Shown here one piece after another: positions 15,226-23,618 of a stretch of DNA of 30,671 nucleotides. Numbering within the stretch: the first letter of the stretch is position 1; every line of letters begins with the position of its first letter. The notes under the pieces are model-generated. The model made no database searches and was not told the DNA's origin. It worked only from the letters and a program-made list of their open reading frames with translations. Source of the DNA: an uncultured Eubacteriales bacterium (GTDB lineage: Bacteria > Bacillota > Clostridia > TANB77 > CAG-508); the NCBI GenBank assembly GCA_902766085.1, contig CACXCH010000089.1, positions 1-30,671 of the forward strand. The letters are read 5' to 3'. The translations under genes were made by a program, and so were the position numbers.

Positions 15226-17758
15226 AATATTTTTGCATAAATTCTTCGTATTCGCTGCATCTTGGATCTGTCGCTAGATCTTTTTTTGCTTCAGCATTAA
15301 ATGTTCCAACCGCTTTAATAAGATTTCTCATAAAATTCTTGCTATGGTTTAATGTTATTACGAATCGGTTTCCTTCCATATTTCTTAAATTTGTTTTATT
15401 ACGCTCAGTTTTCATAACTTCTTCTCCATCTTGATTTCGTCCGAAAAAATAATATGCAAGACTTGTTGGCATTACATAACAAGCATTTTGAGGTTCTTTT
15501 TTATCAAGGATTGCAATTTTGTATGGTTCTGAAATATACATATTATATCCTGTTAAAGTTCCATTTTTTCCATCAGATGTTTTACTTACCAGCGGAATAA
15601 TGTCCCTGTCTTCCTTTTTGCTACTAACTTTAAATAATGTTTCTATTGCTTCACTTTCAGTATCATAATCAGTTAAGCATTTTTTATTGGTCTTCCTTAC
15701 TGCCGTATTTAGACTAACTTTTCTGTTGTCTTTTAATTCTGCCGAAGAGCTCTGCTCAGATACTAAAAATACTCCGTTTACTGTACTACTTTTTAAAGCT
15801 TCAACATCAATTACATCTTCAATAAGTGTTTTAGCATCATCTTTTTTTATTATTCCTCTGTCTTCTAAATCTTTTATATCACTTATACTTATAACTCTAG
15901 CTAAAAGCAAATCAGCAAGATTTTCAATACGATAATTTTCGTCAATGTATGTTTTAATATCGTTTTTAAATTCCTTTAGTTCAGTTAAATCTCTTAATTC
16001 TTTAGCATCAATATAGCAAACCGGTGTATAGCCTTTAGTAGAATCATTTGCGTGAGGATAGTTTAAGTAAAGTTTTGCAAGTGTTTTTTCATCTAATGTT
16101 CCATCGTCAATATACGCTTTTTCTAAAAAAGAAATCTGTTCTTTTTTATTTGGAATTAGAAGTGTGTCTTCCTTCAATTTTCCATCATTAACATTTTGTA
16201 AAATTTCTTCATTTGTTAGTAAATCTCCTAATTCTTCTCTGTTAATAGTTCCATTGTTATAAAATTTGCAAACATCTTCTGAAGAAATTATTCCATTTTC
16301 AACATAAAGTTCTTCAACTTTATCTCCTGTTATTACTTCTTTTAGCTCATCAGAACTATAAATTTTGAGTAAATCATCTGTTGAAAGTTTTCCATTTTGA
16401 TATAAACTTATAACAGTTTTACTGTCATAAATTTGTTTTATATATTCCTTTGGAATAAGTCCTTTTTTTAAATAATATTGTAGTACTTCATCTGAGCTTA
16501 TTTGTAAATTGTTTTGGTTTACGCTCTTTTTAGTCTCTTCAATAAGTTTTGCATAGTCAAATTTAACATTATCCTCTTTAATTATTCTATTAAATTTTTT
16601 AACAAAATCATTTGATATCTTTTCATTTTCATACATTTCAAGCAATCTATCAGGTGTATAGAAGTCAATTAGTTCCTGAATATTAATCGCCTTTTCAGGG
16701 TTAGTTGCTTGAACGTTTTTATAAATTCCAGCCTCTACGAGTTTTTCAGGAGATACAAATCCTTTTTTAGCTATTTCAATTAAATCGCTACCAGAGATTT
16801 TTGATCCGTATAAATTAATAATCTTTGATGAATCAAATCTAAATTCTTTTCCAAGTCCACAGTATATAAATTCTTTAAAAGTAGGTACATCAACATTATC
16901 AATAATCCATTTAGGAGTTATTCTAGCTTTTTTGAAATCTTCATAAGTAATTCTTCCATCTTTAAAATCTTTCAAATTAGTATAAATATCAAGTAAAATT
17001 TTGAAGCCATATCCGTCTCTCATTAAATCATATAAAAATGGGTCATTTGTATAATTTTGTCTAATTTTACTTGTTAAAATATTCTCTTTATAAGCTTCAT
17101 CACCAATTGCACGTGCAAAACTAAATTTTTCTAACTCTTTTATATTTTTTACAGAATAATAAATGCTTTTTATATTTATCTTTTTATACATTGGAATTTC
17201 CTTATTTAAATTTGAAAAATCTAATATCTGCTCAGGTGTTAAAATTCCCTTTTCTATAAAATTAGTAATTGTTTTGCTTGGGCTTGATTCGTATTCTTTT
17301 TCACTAGAATCATTAAAGTAATTATGTATCAATTTAATAAGAAAATCTCTAAAATTAGATTTTCCCTCTATTCTTTCATTATCAATTTTACTTTTACAGT
17401 TATCTAGAAACTTTTCAAATTCATCAGATTTTTCAAAAATAATTCCATTAAAAATATCTAAATCATTTATTATCTTGCTAATTCTTGTTTCATCTTGAAT
17501 ACTTTCATTGAGTATAGATTCAAAAGTCTCTCTTTCAGCTTTTAAAAATTTATTAATAATAAATCTCTTACTCATATATACCTTATTTTTATTTATTATT
17601 AGATGTCCATCTTGATAAGTTCCATCTGGCAAATTTTTGTCAAGATTTTTTAAATTTAATACATATCCATCCTTAACTCGTTCTATAGAATTTCCTTCTT
17701 GTGCACATGCAACAACAATTTCTCTAAAGAAATCAAGAAAGTTATCATTCTCTTCCAA
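15191..17758 (-). CDS. Large helical-repeat protein of unknown function
   Basis: I do not recognise this protein (855 residues from the start chosen). The middle, about residues 175-640, is a chain of short degenerate helical units, each with a turn-plus-helix such as GIISSEDVCKFYNNG, GKLSTDDLLKIYSS, GTINREELGDLLTNEE and GLIPKEYIKQIYD. They recall SHOCT-type short helical hairpins. The N-terminal about 170 residues and the C-terminal about 200 residues (containing EPYKIAILDKKEP and YVMPTSLAYYFFG) look like separate domains. There is no signal peptide or membrane helix, so it should be cytoplasmic. Start choice: AAAGGAG sits 8 bases before a TTG at 17756-17758; an in-frame ATG at 17785 lacks a ribosome site. 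It overlaps the ALDH-like gene by 35 bases and is driven by a consensus promoter at 17842-17870. Confidence 0.7.
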   Translation of the reverse strand: MEENDNFLDFFREIVVACAQEGNSIERVKDGYVLNLKNLDKNLPDGTYQDGHLIINKNKVYMSKRFIINKFLKAERETFESILNESIQDETRISKIINDLDIFNGIIFEKSDEFEKFLDNCKSKIDNERIEGKSNFRDFLIKLIHNYFNDSSEKEYESSPSKTITNFIEKGILTPEQILDFSNLNKEIPMYKKINIKSIYYSVKNIKELEKFSFARAIGDEAYKENILTSKIRQNYTNDPFLYDLMRDGYGFKILLDIYTNLKDFKDGRITYEDFKKARITPKWIIDNVDVPTFKEFIYCGLGKEFRFDSSKIINLYGSKISGSDLIEIAKKGFVSPEKLVEAGIYKNVQATNPEKAINIQELIDFYTPDRLLEMYENEKISNDFVKKFNRIIKEDNVKFDYAKLIEETKKSVNQNNLQISSDEVLQYYLKKGLIPKEYIKQIYDSKTVISLYQNGKLSTDDLLKIYSSDELKEVITGDKVEELYVENGIISSEDVCKFYNNGTINREELGDLLTNEEILQNVNDGKLKEDTLLIPNKKEQISFLEKAYIDDGTLDEKTLAKLYLNYPHANDSTKGYTPVCYIDAKELRDLTELKEFKNDIKTYIDENYRIENLADLLLARVISISDIKDLEDRGIIKKDDAKTLIEDVIDVEALKSSTVNGVFLVSEQSSSAELKDNRKVSLNTAVRKTNKKCLTDYDTESEAIETLFKVSSKKEDRDIIPLVSKTSDGKNGTLTGYNMYISEPYKIAILDKKEPQNACYVMPTSLAYYFFGRNQDGEEVMKTERNKTNLRNMEGNRFVITLNHSKNFMRNLIKAVGTFNAEAKKDLATDPRCSEYEEFMQKYYEEEKSARTNE

Positions 17759-17841
17759 AATATACTCTCCTTTAAAATGAGACATTGTCTTTTAAAAAGA
17801 TATTGCCTACAAATTTTATAAATATTTCTATCCACATATTA

Positions 17842-17870
17842 ATAATACCATTTTGTTTACATAAAGTCAA
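17842..17870 (-). promoter_or_regulatory. Sigma-A-type promoter of the helical-repeat/ALDH-like operon
   Basis: On the minus strand TTGACT (17865-17870), 17-base spacer ending ATGG, TATTAT (17842-17847). The leader to the TTG start is about 75 bases. Confidence 0.75.
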
Positions 17871-17960
17871 TGTTTTATAAGCTTTTTTAGATTTTGTTGC
17901 AAAAGTTTTGTTAAAATTACACCACATTAGAAAAAAATATCTATTTGTTTTCTTAATAAA

Positions 17961-17996
17961 TTAAAAAAGACAATACTAAAGTATTATCTTTTTTAA
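17961..17996. terminator. Rho-independent terminator downstream of pflA
   Basis: TTAAAAAAGACAATAC pairs with GTATTATCTTTTTTAA with one mismatch around a 4-base loop. Read on the minus strand the hairpin ends in TTTTTTAATTT, suiting it to end the pflB-pflA transcript about 75 bases after the pflA stop codon. Confidence 0.7.
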
Positions 17997-18070
17997 CGTC
18001 CCTTATCATTATCCTTATAATATATGTAATCCTGCTATTTTGACTTTCTTCAAGTGAAAACTAAAAAATA

Positions 18071-18787
18071 CTATTGTTCCAATATTAATCTAGCTCTTTT
18101 TACTTCTTCATTAGTTGGTTTTCTAACATTTTCAAGTGGATAAGCTATTCCAAGTTTAAGCCATTTTTGTTTTCCTAAATCGTGATATGGCAATACTTCC
18201 ACTTTTTCTACTGTTTTTAGCGAATCTATGAATTTTCTAGTCGTCTTTAAATCTTCAATATCGTCAGTGAACCCTGGGACTAACACCTGTCTAATCCACA
18301 TTTTAATATTATTTTCAGAGCAATATTTAGCAAAGTCCAGTTCTTTTTTATTTGAAAAGCCAGTTAGTCTTATACATTTATTTTCATCAATATGTTTGAT
18401 ATCTAAAAGTACCAAATCGGTATAGTTTAATAATTCTTTAATTGTTTCATCTATTATGATACTTCCAGATGTATCAATGCATGTTGAAATATTTAATTCT
18501 TTTAATTTTTTAAATAATTCAAGCAAAAATGGTGCCTGAAGAAGGGGCTCTCCTCCGGAAATTGTAACCCCTCCTCCTGTTGAATCCATATAGGGTTTAG
18601 TCCTTAGTGCTTTTTCAATAATTTCATTTACAGTGTATTCCTTATTTGTTTCTAAAGACCAAGTATCTCTGTTTTGACAATATTTACAATTTAATTTGCA
18701 TCCTTGCATAAATACAATGAATCTAATTCCTGGACCATCAACTGCTCCCATAGATTCAAATGAATGTATATTACCCTTTAATTCCAT
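18071..18787 (-). CDS. pflA: Pyruvate formate-lyase activating enzyme
   Basis: A 238-residue radical SAM enzyme. The 4Fe-4S cluster ligands are Cys30, Cys34 and Cys37 in FMQGCKLNCKYCQN, the spacing typical of glycyl-radical activases. The glycine-rich STGGGVTISGGEPLLQ block binds S-adenosylmethionine. It makes the glycyl radical on PflB under anaerobic conditions. It lies immediately downstream of pflB on the same strand, separated by 125 bases that contain a short mobile-element copy, and is followed by a terminator. The length is normal for PflA. The gene pair marks the organism as a fermentative anaerobe. Confidence 0.93.
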   Translation of the reverse strand: MELKGNIHSFESMGAVDGPGIRFIVFMQGCKLNCKYCQNRDTWSLETNKEYTVNEIIEKALRTKPYMDSTGGGVTISGGEPLLQAPFLLELFKKLKELNISTCIDTSGSIIIDETIKELLNYTDLVLLDIKHIDENKCIRLTGFSNKKELDFAKYCSENNIKMWIRQVLVPGFTDDIEDLKTTRKFIDSLKTVEKVEVLPYHDLGKQKWLKLGIAYPLENVRKPTNEEVKRARLILEQ

Positions 18788-18826
18788 AACTTAGTAAATT
18801 TCCCTTTTTCTTTTATATTTAATATA

Positions 18827-18892
18827 TTATTGGTTAATTTTTTTAGATAAAAAGCTGAAAAGTATAATATTTAAGTCCCATTAACCTATAAC
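18827..18892. mobile_element. MITE-like element, short degenerate copy 4
   Basis: About 66 bp in the pflB-pflA spacer. The right end CATTAACCTATAAC and the inner AGCTGAAAAGTATAATATTTAA match the family; the left end (ATTATTGGTTAAT) is decayed. No target duplication is evident. It lies inside an operon and would be transcribed as a short hairpin between the two genes. Confidence 0.65.
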
Positions 18893-18912
18893 ATTAGAGG
18901 CTAAATCTGTTT

Positions 18913-21150
18913 TTAAATTTTTTCATGAATTGTTCTATTAATAACATCTAGTTGTTGTTCACGTGTAAGTTTTACAAAATTAACAGCATACCCTGATACA
19001 CGAATTGTTAATTGTGGATACTTCTCAGGGTGATTCATTGCATCAATTAAAAGTGATCTATCAAATACATTAACATTTAAATGATGTGCATCTTGTATAA
19101 AATATCCATCTAGCAATCCAATTAGATTATTGACTTGTGTTTGACTATCATGTCCCAATGTTCCAGGTGTTATTGCAAATGTATATGAAATTCCATCTTC
19201 AGAATAATCATATTTTAATTTTGCTACAGAGTTTAGTGCAGAAACTGCTCCATTTGTGTCTCTTCCATGAAGAGGATTTGCTCCTGGCCCAAATGGTGCT
19301 CCTGCTCTTCTTCCATCAGGTGTATTACCTGTTGCTTTTCCATAGACTACATTTGATGTAATAGTTAAAATACTCAATGTTACTTTTGAATTTCTATATG
19401 TTTTTTGCTGTTTTAATTTGTCTAAAAATGTTTTTTGAATTAATACAGCTAATTCATCAACTCTATCATCATCATTTCCATATTTAGGAAAGTCACCTTC
19501 AATTTTATAGTCAACTACTAGTCCTGTATTGTCCCTTATAGGAGTAACTTTTGCATATTTTATTGCTGAAAGCGAATCAGCAGCAACAGAAAGCCCTGCC
19601 ATTCCACAAGCCATTGTTCTAACAATATCTTTATCATGCAATGCCATTTCTAAACTTTCGTAAGCATATTTGTCATGCATATAGTGGATAATATTTAATG
19701 CATTAATATAAATTTTTGCAACATAATCCATCATTTGTGTGTATTTTTCCCATACCTCGTCAAACTTTAATGGCTCGTCCCCTGTTATAGGTGCAAACTT
19801 AGGAGTAACTTGGTTACCTGTTACCTCATCTCTGCCACCATTAATTGCATAAGTAAGAGTTTTGGCAAGATTTGCTCTAGCTCCAAAGAATTGCATTTGT
19901 TTTCCAATTCTCATTGCAGAAACACAACAAGCAATTCCATAATCATCTCCCCAGTATCTTCTCATTAAATCATCATTTTCATATTGGAGTGAGCTTGTTT
20001 TAATTGACATTTCTGTACAAAATTCTTTAAAAGGTCGTGGAAGTCTTGTTGACCATAATACTGTTAGATTTGGCTCAGGTGCTGTTCCCATTGTGTTTAA
20101 AGTATTTATAATTCTAAATGAATTTTTTGTTACAAGAGTTCTTCCATCAATTCCCATTCCACCTATACTTTCTGTTACCCATACTGGATCTCCACTAAAC
20201 AACTCATTATACTCTGGAGTTCTTAAAAATCTTACAAGCCTTAATTTCATTACAAAGTGGTCCATTATTTCTTGGCAGTCCTTTTCAGTTAAAATTCCAT
20301 TCTTTAAGTCTCTTTCAAAATAAATATCAAGAAAAGTTGATGTTCTTCCCAGGCTCATTGCAGCACCATTTTGTTGTTTTACAGCTGCTAAATATCCAAA
20401 ATATAGAGCTTGAGTTGCTTCTTTAGCATTTGAAGCGGGTTTTGAAATATCAATTTTATATGATTTTGCCATTTCCTTTAGCTTATTTAAAGCTCTTATC
20501 TGTTCACTAATTTCTTCCCTCTCTCTAATTAGTTCTTCATCAAAATCATTTGAAATAGCATTATTGAACTCTTCCTTTTTTTCTTCTATTAAATAATCAA
20601 CTCCATATAAAGCTACTCTCCTGTAATCTCCAATAATTCTTCCTCTGCCATATCCATCTGGAAGTCCAGTTAAAAGTTTGTTTGATCTTGCTTTTCTAAT
20701 TTCAGGAGTATAAACATCAAAAACCCCATCATTGTGAGTTTTTCTATAATTATGGTAAATGTCCTCAATTTTATCTGATACTTTATATCCATAAGCATTA
20801 CAAGATTTTTCAACAATCCTAATTCCACCTTCAGGCATTATAGCTCTCTTTAATGGTTTATCTGTTTGAAGACCTACAATTTTTTCAAGGCTTTCATCTA
20901 TATATCCGGGTTTAAAAGCATCAATATCAGATCTTGTATCCGTATCTACATCAAGCACTCCACCTTTTTCCTTCTCTTGCTCATATAATTTTAAAACTTC
21001 ATTCCAAAGTTTCTTCGTGCTTTCAGTTGGTCCTTCAAGGAAGCTAGAATCACCTTCATAAGGAGTATAATTCTTTTGTATAAAATCTCTAACATCTATT
21101 ACTTTGCTCCAATTTCCCTTTTTAAATCCATTCCATTCTTTAAAATCCAT
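18913..21150 (-). CDS. pflB: Formate C-acetyltransferase (pyruvate formate-lyase)
   Basis: A full-length 745-residue glycyl-radical enzyme that converts pyruvate and CoA to acetyl-CoA and formate. The catalytic cysteine pair is Cys408-Cys409 in DDYGIACCVSAM, and the radical glycine is Gly720 in TIRVSGYAVNF near the C-terminus. The motif GNTPDGRRAGAPFGPGANP is also typical of PflB. It acts in the cytoplasm in anaerobic energy metabolism and is activated by PflA, encoded next. Ribosome site GAAAGGA precedes the ATG. No strong promoter is obvious upstream: a TATAAT about 30 bases before the start lacks a good -35 box. Confidence 0.96.
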   Translation of the reverse strand: MDFKEWNGFKKGNWSKVIDVRDFIQKNYTPYEGDSSFLEGPTESTKKLWNEVLKLYEQEKEKGGVLDVDTDTRSDIDAFKPGYIDESLEKIVGLQTDKPLKRAIMPEGGIRIVEKSCNAYGYKVSDKIEDIYHNYRKTHNDGVFDVYTPEIRKARSNKLLTGLPDGYGRGRIIGDYRRVALYGVDYLIEEKKEEFNNAISNDFDEELIREREEISEQIRALNKLKEMAKSYKIDISKPASNAKEATQALYFGYLAAVKQQNGAAMSLGRTSTFLDIYFERDLKNGILTEKDCQEIMDHFVMKLRLVRFLRTPEYNELFSGDPVWVTESIGGMGIDGRTLVTKNSFRIINTLNTMGTAPEPNLTVLWSTRLPRPFKEFCTEMSIKTSSLQYENDDLMRRYWGDDYGIACCVSAMRIGKQMQFFGARANLAKTLTYAINGGRDEVTGNQVTPKFAPITGDEPLKFDEVWEKYTQMMDYVAKIYINALNIIHYMHDKYAYESLEMALHDKDIVRTMACGMAGLSVAADSLSAIKYAKVTPIRDNTGLVVDYKIEGDFPKYGNDDDRVDELAVLIQKTFLDKLKQQKTYRNSKVTLSILTITSNVVYGKATGNTPDGRRAGAPFGPGANPLHGRDTNGAVSALNSVAKLKYDYSEDGISYTFAITPGTLGHDSQTQVNNLIGLLDGYFIQDAHHLNVNVFDRSLLIDAMNHPEKYPQLTIRVSGYAVNFVKLTREQQLDVINRTIHEKI

Positions 21151-21355
21151 TTTAAATCCTTTCCTTTCTTTATTATACTTTAGTAATTATCCTTTAACTA
21201 AATTAGTAATGTAGTTATGCTTTTAAAGTAATTTATATATTATGTTAATTTATATTTTTTTAATTACTATTTGTAGTTAAAAAAATTTACCATATATAAA
21301 AATAACAAACTTTATGCTTTTTTTCAATAGTTTTTACAATAATGTCAATAAGTTA

Positions 21356-21609
21356 GTTACAGGTTAATGTTTTTTAGTTTAGAGTGTAGCCAAGCATAAT
21401 ATTTAATGGCTCGTAGACTTGCTGTTTTGAACGACTCCACCTGATGTGACAAACAAAAATTATGAATAATTTTTGTTTGCACTTTCTAAGGAACGTTCAA
21501 AAATTTCGCCCTACGTTTCACTCCGGTTGGTCGCTGAAGGCGCGTCTTACTCGCCCATTAAATATTATGCTTTTCAGCTCTTTTATTTAAAATAACATTA
21601 ACCTGTAAC
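21356..21609 (+). mobile_element. MITE-like palindromic element, full-length copy 2
   Basis: A 254-bp element with ends GTTACAGGTTAATG and CATTAACCTGTAAC, perfectly complementary over 14 bases. The interior is the reverse complement of copy 1 (4186-4441) with scattered differences: inner arms AAGCATAATATTTAAT / ATTAAATATTATGCTT, a GAACG / CGTTC stem, a central AAACAAAAATTAT / ATAATTTTTGTTT hairpin and a GC-richer core near 21505-21550. It encodes no protein. It lies in the gap of about 560 bases between the divergent pflB and Xer-type genes; the rest of that gap is AT-rich and otherwise holds only the recombinase promoter. Confidence 0.8.
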
Positions 21610-21655
21610 CCAATTGCTGTAAAACTAAATTTATTAGAAATGCTTAAACATATAG

Positions 21656-21684
21656 TTGAAAAAAAAATAATTAAACTATATAAT
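21656..21684 (+). promoter_or_regulatory. Sigma-A-type promoter of the tyrosine recombinase
   Basis: TTGAAA (21656-21661), 17-base spacer, TATAAT (21679-21684), about 25 bases before the ATG at 21709. Confidence 0.65.
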
Positions 21685-21708
21685 ACATAAAAGAAAGTGA
21701 GGCTTTTT

Positions 21709-22704
21709 ATGATTAATGCTGAAAATAATCCAAGCTATGTTAACGAATTTTTAGACTATTCCTTAACATATAAAAATAAATCTAAAAATTCCGTTGAACA
21801 ATATAATTTTGATTTGAATATGTTTTTAAAATATATGAAATATCATTTTCATTTAACAAGAGAAACTAATTTTGAAAAAATTGATATTTCTGATTTTACT
21901 CTTGAACAGCTTTCTAAAATAAAGCAAGATGATATTCATAGTTTTATCTCATACTTATCAATTAATAGAAATTGTGGGCCTGCTACGTGTGCTAGAAAAA
22001 TATCAACTTTGAGAATATTTTTTAAATATTTAACTGTTACGTCTCATAAATTACAAGAAAATCCGGCTCAAAATCTTGAAACTCCTAAGCTTAATAAGCG
22101 TTTGCCAAAGTATTTAACTCTAGAAGATTCAGAAAAATTATTAAATACAACCGCTAATGATAGTACAAAATTCAAAGAGCGTAATTATGCAATAATTACC
22201 CTGTTTTTAAATTGTGGTCTACGTTTGTCGGAGCTTGTTAATATAAATATTTCTGATATAAACTTTGATGACAAAAGATTAACTGTTATTGGTAAAGGAA
22301 ACAAGGAACGTGCAATTTATCTTAATGACTCTTGTATTAATGCAATAAAAGAGTATTTAAGTGTTAGATCTTCAAGAACTAAAAAAGATTCTAAAAATTC
22401 TGATAAGGCTTTGTTTTTAAGCAATAACAATACTCGAATAAGCAGAAGAATGGTAGAATATGTTGTAACTTCAGAATTGCAAAAGTCAGGTCTTGATACA
22501 ACCAAATATTCTGTTCATAAATTACGTCACACTGCTGCTACTTTAATGTATAAATATGGTAATGTTGATATTCGTGCTTTGCAAGAATTGTTAGGTCACC
22601 AAAGTATTGCAACTACTGAAATATATACACACGTAGATAATGAACAAGTTAGAAATGCTATTGAAGCAAACCCATTATCAAATTATAAACCTGAAAAAGA
22701 ATAA
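21709..22704 (+). CDS. Tyrosine recombinase, XerC/XerD type
   Basis: A 331-residue site-specific recombinase. The N-terminal half is a SAM-like DNA-binding domain (YVNEFLDYSLTYKNKSKNSVEQY). The catalytic domain has Arg172 (CGLRLSEL), Lys196 (GKGNKERAIYL), His270 and Arg273 (HKLRHTAAT), His297 (LGHQSIATTEIYTHV) and the nucleophile Tyr306. Xer proteins resolve chromosome dimers at dif. The size and motifs fit that role better than a phage integrase, and no other phage genes are nearby. Start choice: ATG at 21709 has GTGAGG 6 bases upstream; a GTG at 21697 is in frame but overlaps that site. I see no obvious dif site beside it. XerC versus XerD cannot be decided here. Confidence 0.87.
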   Translation: MINAENNPSYVNEFLDYSLTYKNKSKNSVEQYNFDLNMFLKYMKYHFHLTRETNFEKIDISDFTLEQLSKIKQDDIHSFISYLSINRNCGPATCARKISTLRIFFKYLTVTSHKLQENPAQNLETPKLNKRLPKYLTLEDSEKLLNTTANDSTKFKERNYAIITLFLNCGLRLSELVNINISDINFDDKRLTVIGKGNKERAIYLNDSCINAIKEYLSVRSSRTKKDSKNSDKALFLSNNNTRISRRMVEYVVTSELQKSGLDTTKYSVHKLRHTAATLMYKYGNVDIRALQELLGHQSIATTEIYTHVDNEQVRNAIEANPLSNYKPEKE

Positions 22705-22733
22705 TTCATCTAAATTCAAATTAATTTACATAA

Positions 22734-22760
22734 ACATTTCTTTTCACTTTACATATTATA
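22734..22760 (+). promoter_or_regulatory. Sigma-K-like sporulation promoter of dpaB
   Basis: AC at 22734-22735, 16 bases, then CATATTATA at 22752-22760, matching the sigma-K pattern AC-N16/17-CATAnnnTA. It lies about 36 bases before the dpaB start. In Bacillus the dipicolinate synthase genes are mother-cell sigma-K genes. AT-rich sequence raises the chance of a random match. Confidence 0.45.
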
Positions 22761-22795
22761 TTATATGGTATTCTAGGAAAGGAGTGTTTATTTTT

Positions 22796-23374
22796 ATGGA
22801 ATTAAAAGATGTAAATATTGGATTTGCCTTAACAGGTTCATTTTGTACATTTGATAAAACAATTAAAGTTTTAAAAGATATAAAAAAAGAAGGCGCAAAT
22901 ATTTTACCAATAATGTCATTCAATGCATACAATCTTGATACAAAATTCGGTAATGCTAGTAAGCATATTAAAGAAATTGAAGAAATAACAGGAAATAAAA
23001 TTATCCACACTATACAAGAAGCAGAACCTATAGGTCCTAAGAAAATGACTGATATAATGGTTATTGCTCCTGCAAGCAGTAACACAATATCAAAGCTTGC
23101 AAATGGAATTAATGATACTCCTGTTACAATGGCTGTAAAATCTCACTTGAGAAACAACAAACCAGTGCTAGTCGCCATTTCAACAAACGATGCTTTAGGT
23201 GCAAATGCTGAAAATATAGGAAAGCTATTAAATACAAGAAATTATTATTTTGTACCATTTAATCAAGATAATCCTTTAACTAAGCCAAGGTCTATAGTTT
23301 TTCATCCAGAATATATTGTTCCTTCAATAAAAAAGGCTCTTGATAATGAACAAATTGAACCGATAATTGTATAA
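22796..23374 (+). CDS. spoVFB: Dipicolinate synthase subunit B (flavoprotein)
   Basis: A 192-residue flavoprotein-fold protein starting at MELKDVNIGFALTGSFCTF. The motifs LTGSFCTFDKTI, DIMVIAPASSNTISKLANGI and the end VFHPEYIVPSI are characteristic of DpaB/SpoVFB. With subunit A it converts dihydrodipicolinate-derived intermediate to dipicolinic acid in the mother cell, for the spore core. The start is fixed by GGAAAGGAG upstream. The frame continues further upstream into the recombinase gene but lacks a ribosome site there. Subunit A, normally the adjacent gene, is absent from this window. A bidirectional terminator follows. Confidence 0.9.
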   Translation: MELKDVNIGFALTGSFCTFDKTIKVLKDIKKEGANILPIMSFNAYNLDTKFGNASKHIKEIEEITGNKIIHTIQEAEPIGPKKMTDIMVIAPASSNTISKLANGINDTPVTMAVKSHLRNNKPVLVAISTNDALGANAENIGKLLNTRNYYFVPFNQDNPLTKPRSIVFHPEYIVPSIKKALDNEQIEPIIV

Positions 23375-23490
23375 TACTCTCAAAACTAATATAATATTTA
23401 AGATTCTCTTTTGTAAAATTAGTTAATTTTTCTTAATTTCTTGAGTCAAATAAGAAAAATATTTATATGACTTTCATATTAAAATTAAAA

Positions 23491-23580
23491 AATAAACAAT
23501 ACTTTTTCTGAAAAGACTTTTGCTTTTTATTAGCAAATATTTGTCTTTTGCTTTAAAAGTATTGTTTATTTTTATTATAC
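23491..23580. terminator. Large bidirectional terminator between converging genes
   Basis: A perfect 16-bp stem, AATAAACAATACTTTT (23491-23506) with AAAAGTATTGTTTATT (23555-23570), encloses smaller stems (AAAAGAC / GTCTTTT and TGCT / AGCA). T-rich runs lie on both sides. It separates dpaB from the converging DUF308 gene. Confidence 0.8.
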
Positions 23581-23618
23581 TAAAAATAATAGCATAAATT
23601 TTTTGTTAGATTATTGCT

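Noticed and set aside
21709..22704. Integrase of a prophage or integrative element
   Set aside because: No phage, conjugation or tRNA attachment sequences are nearby, and the protein has the size and motifs of a chromosomal Xer recombinase.
22640..22795. N-terminal extension of dpaB
   Set aside because: The upstream part overlaps the recombinase gene, resembles no DpaB sequence, and the strong GGAAAGGAG points to the start at 22796.
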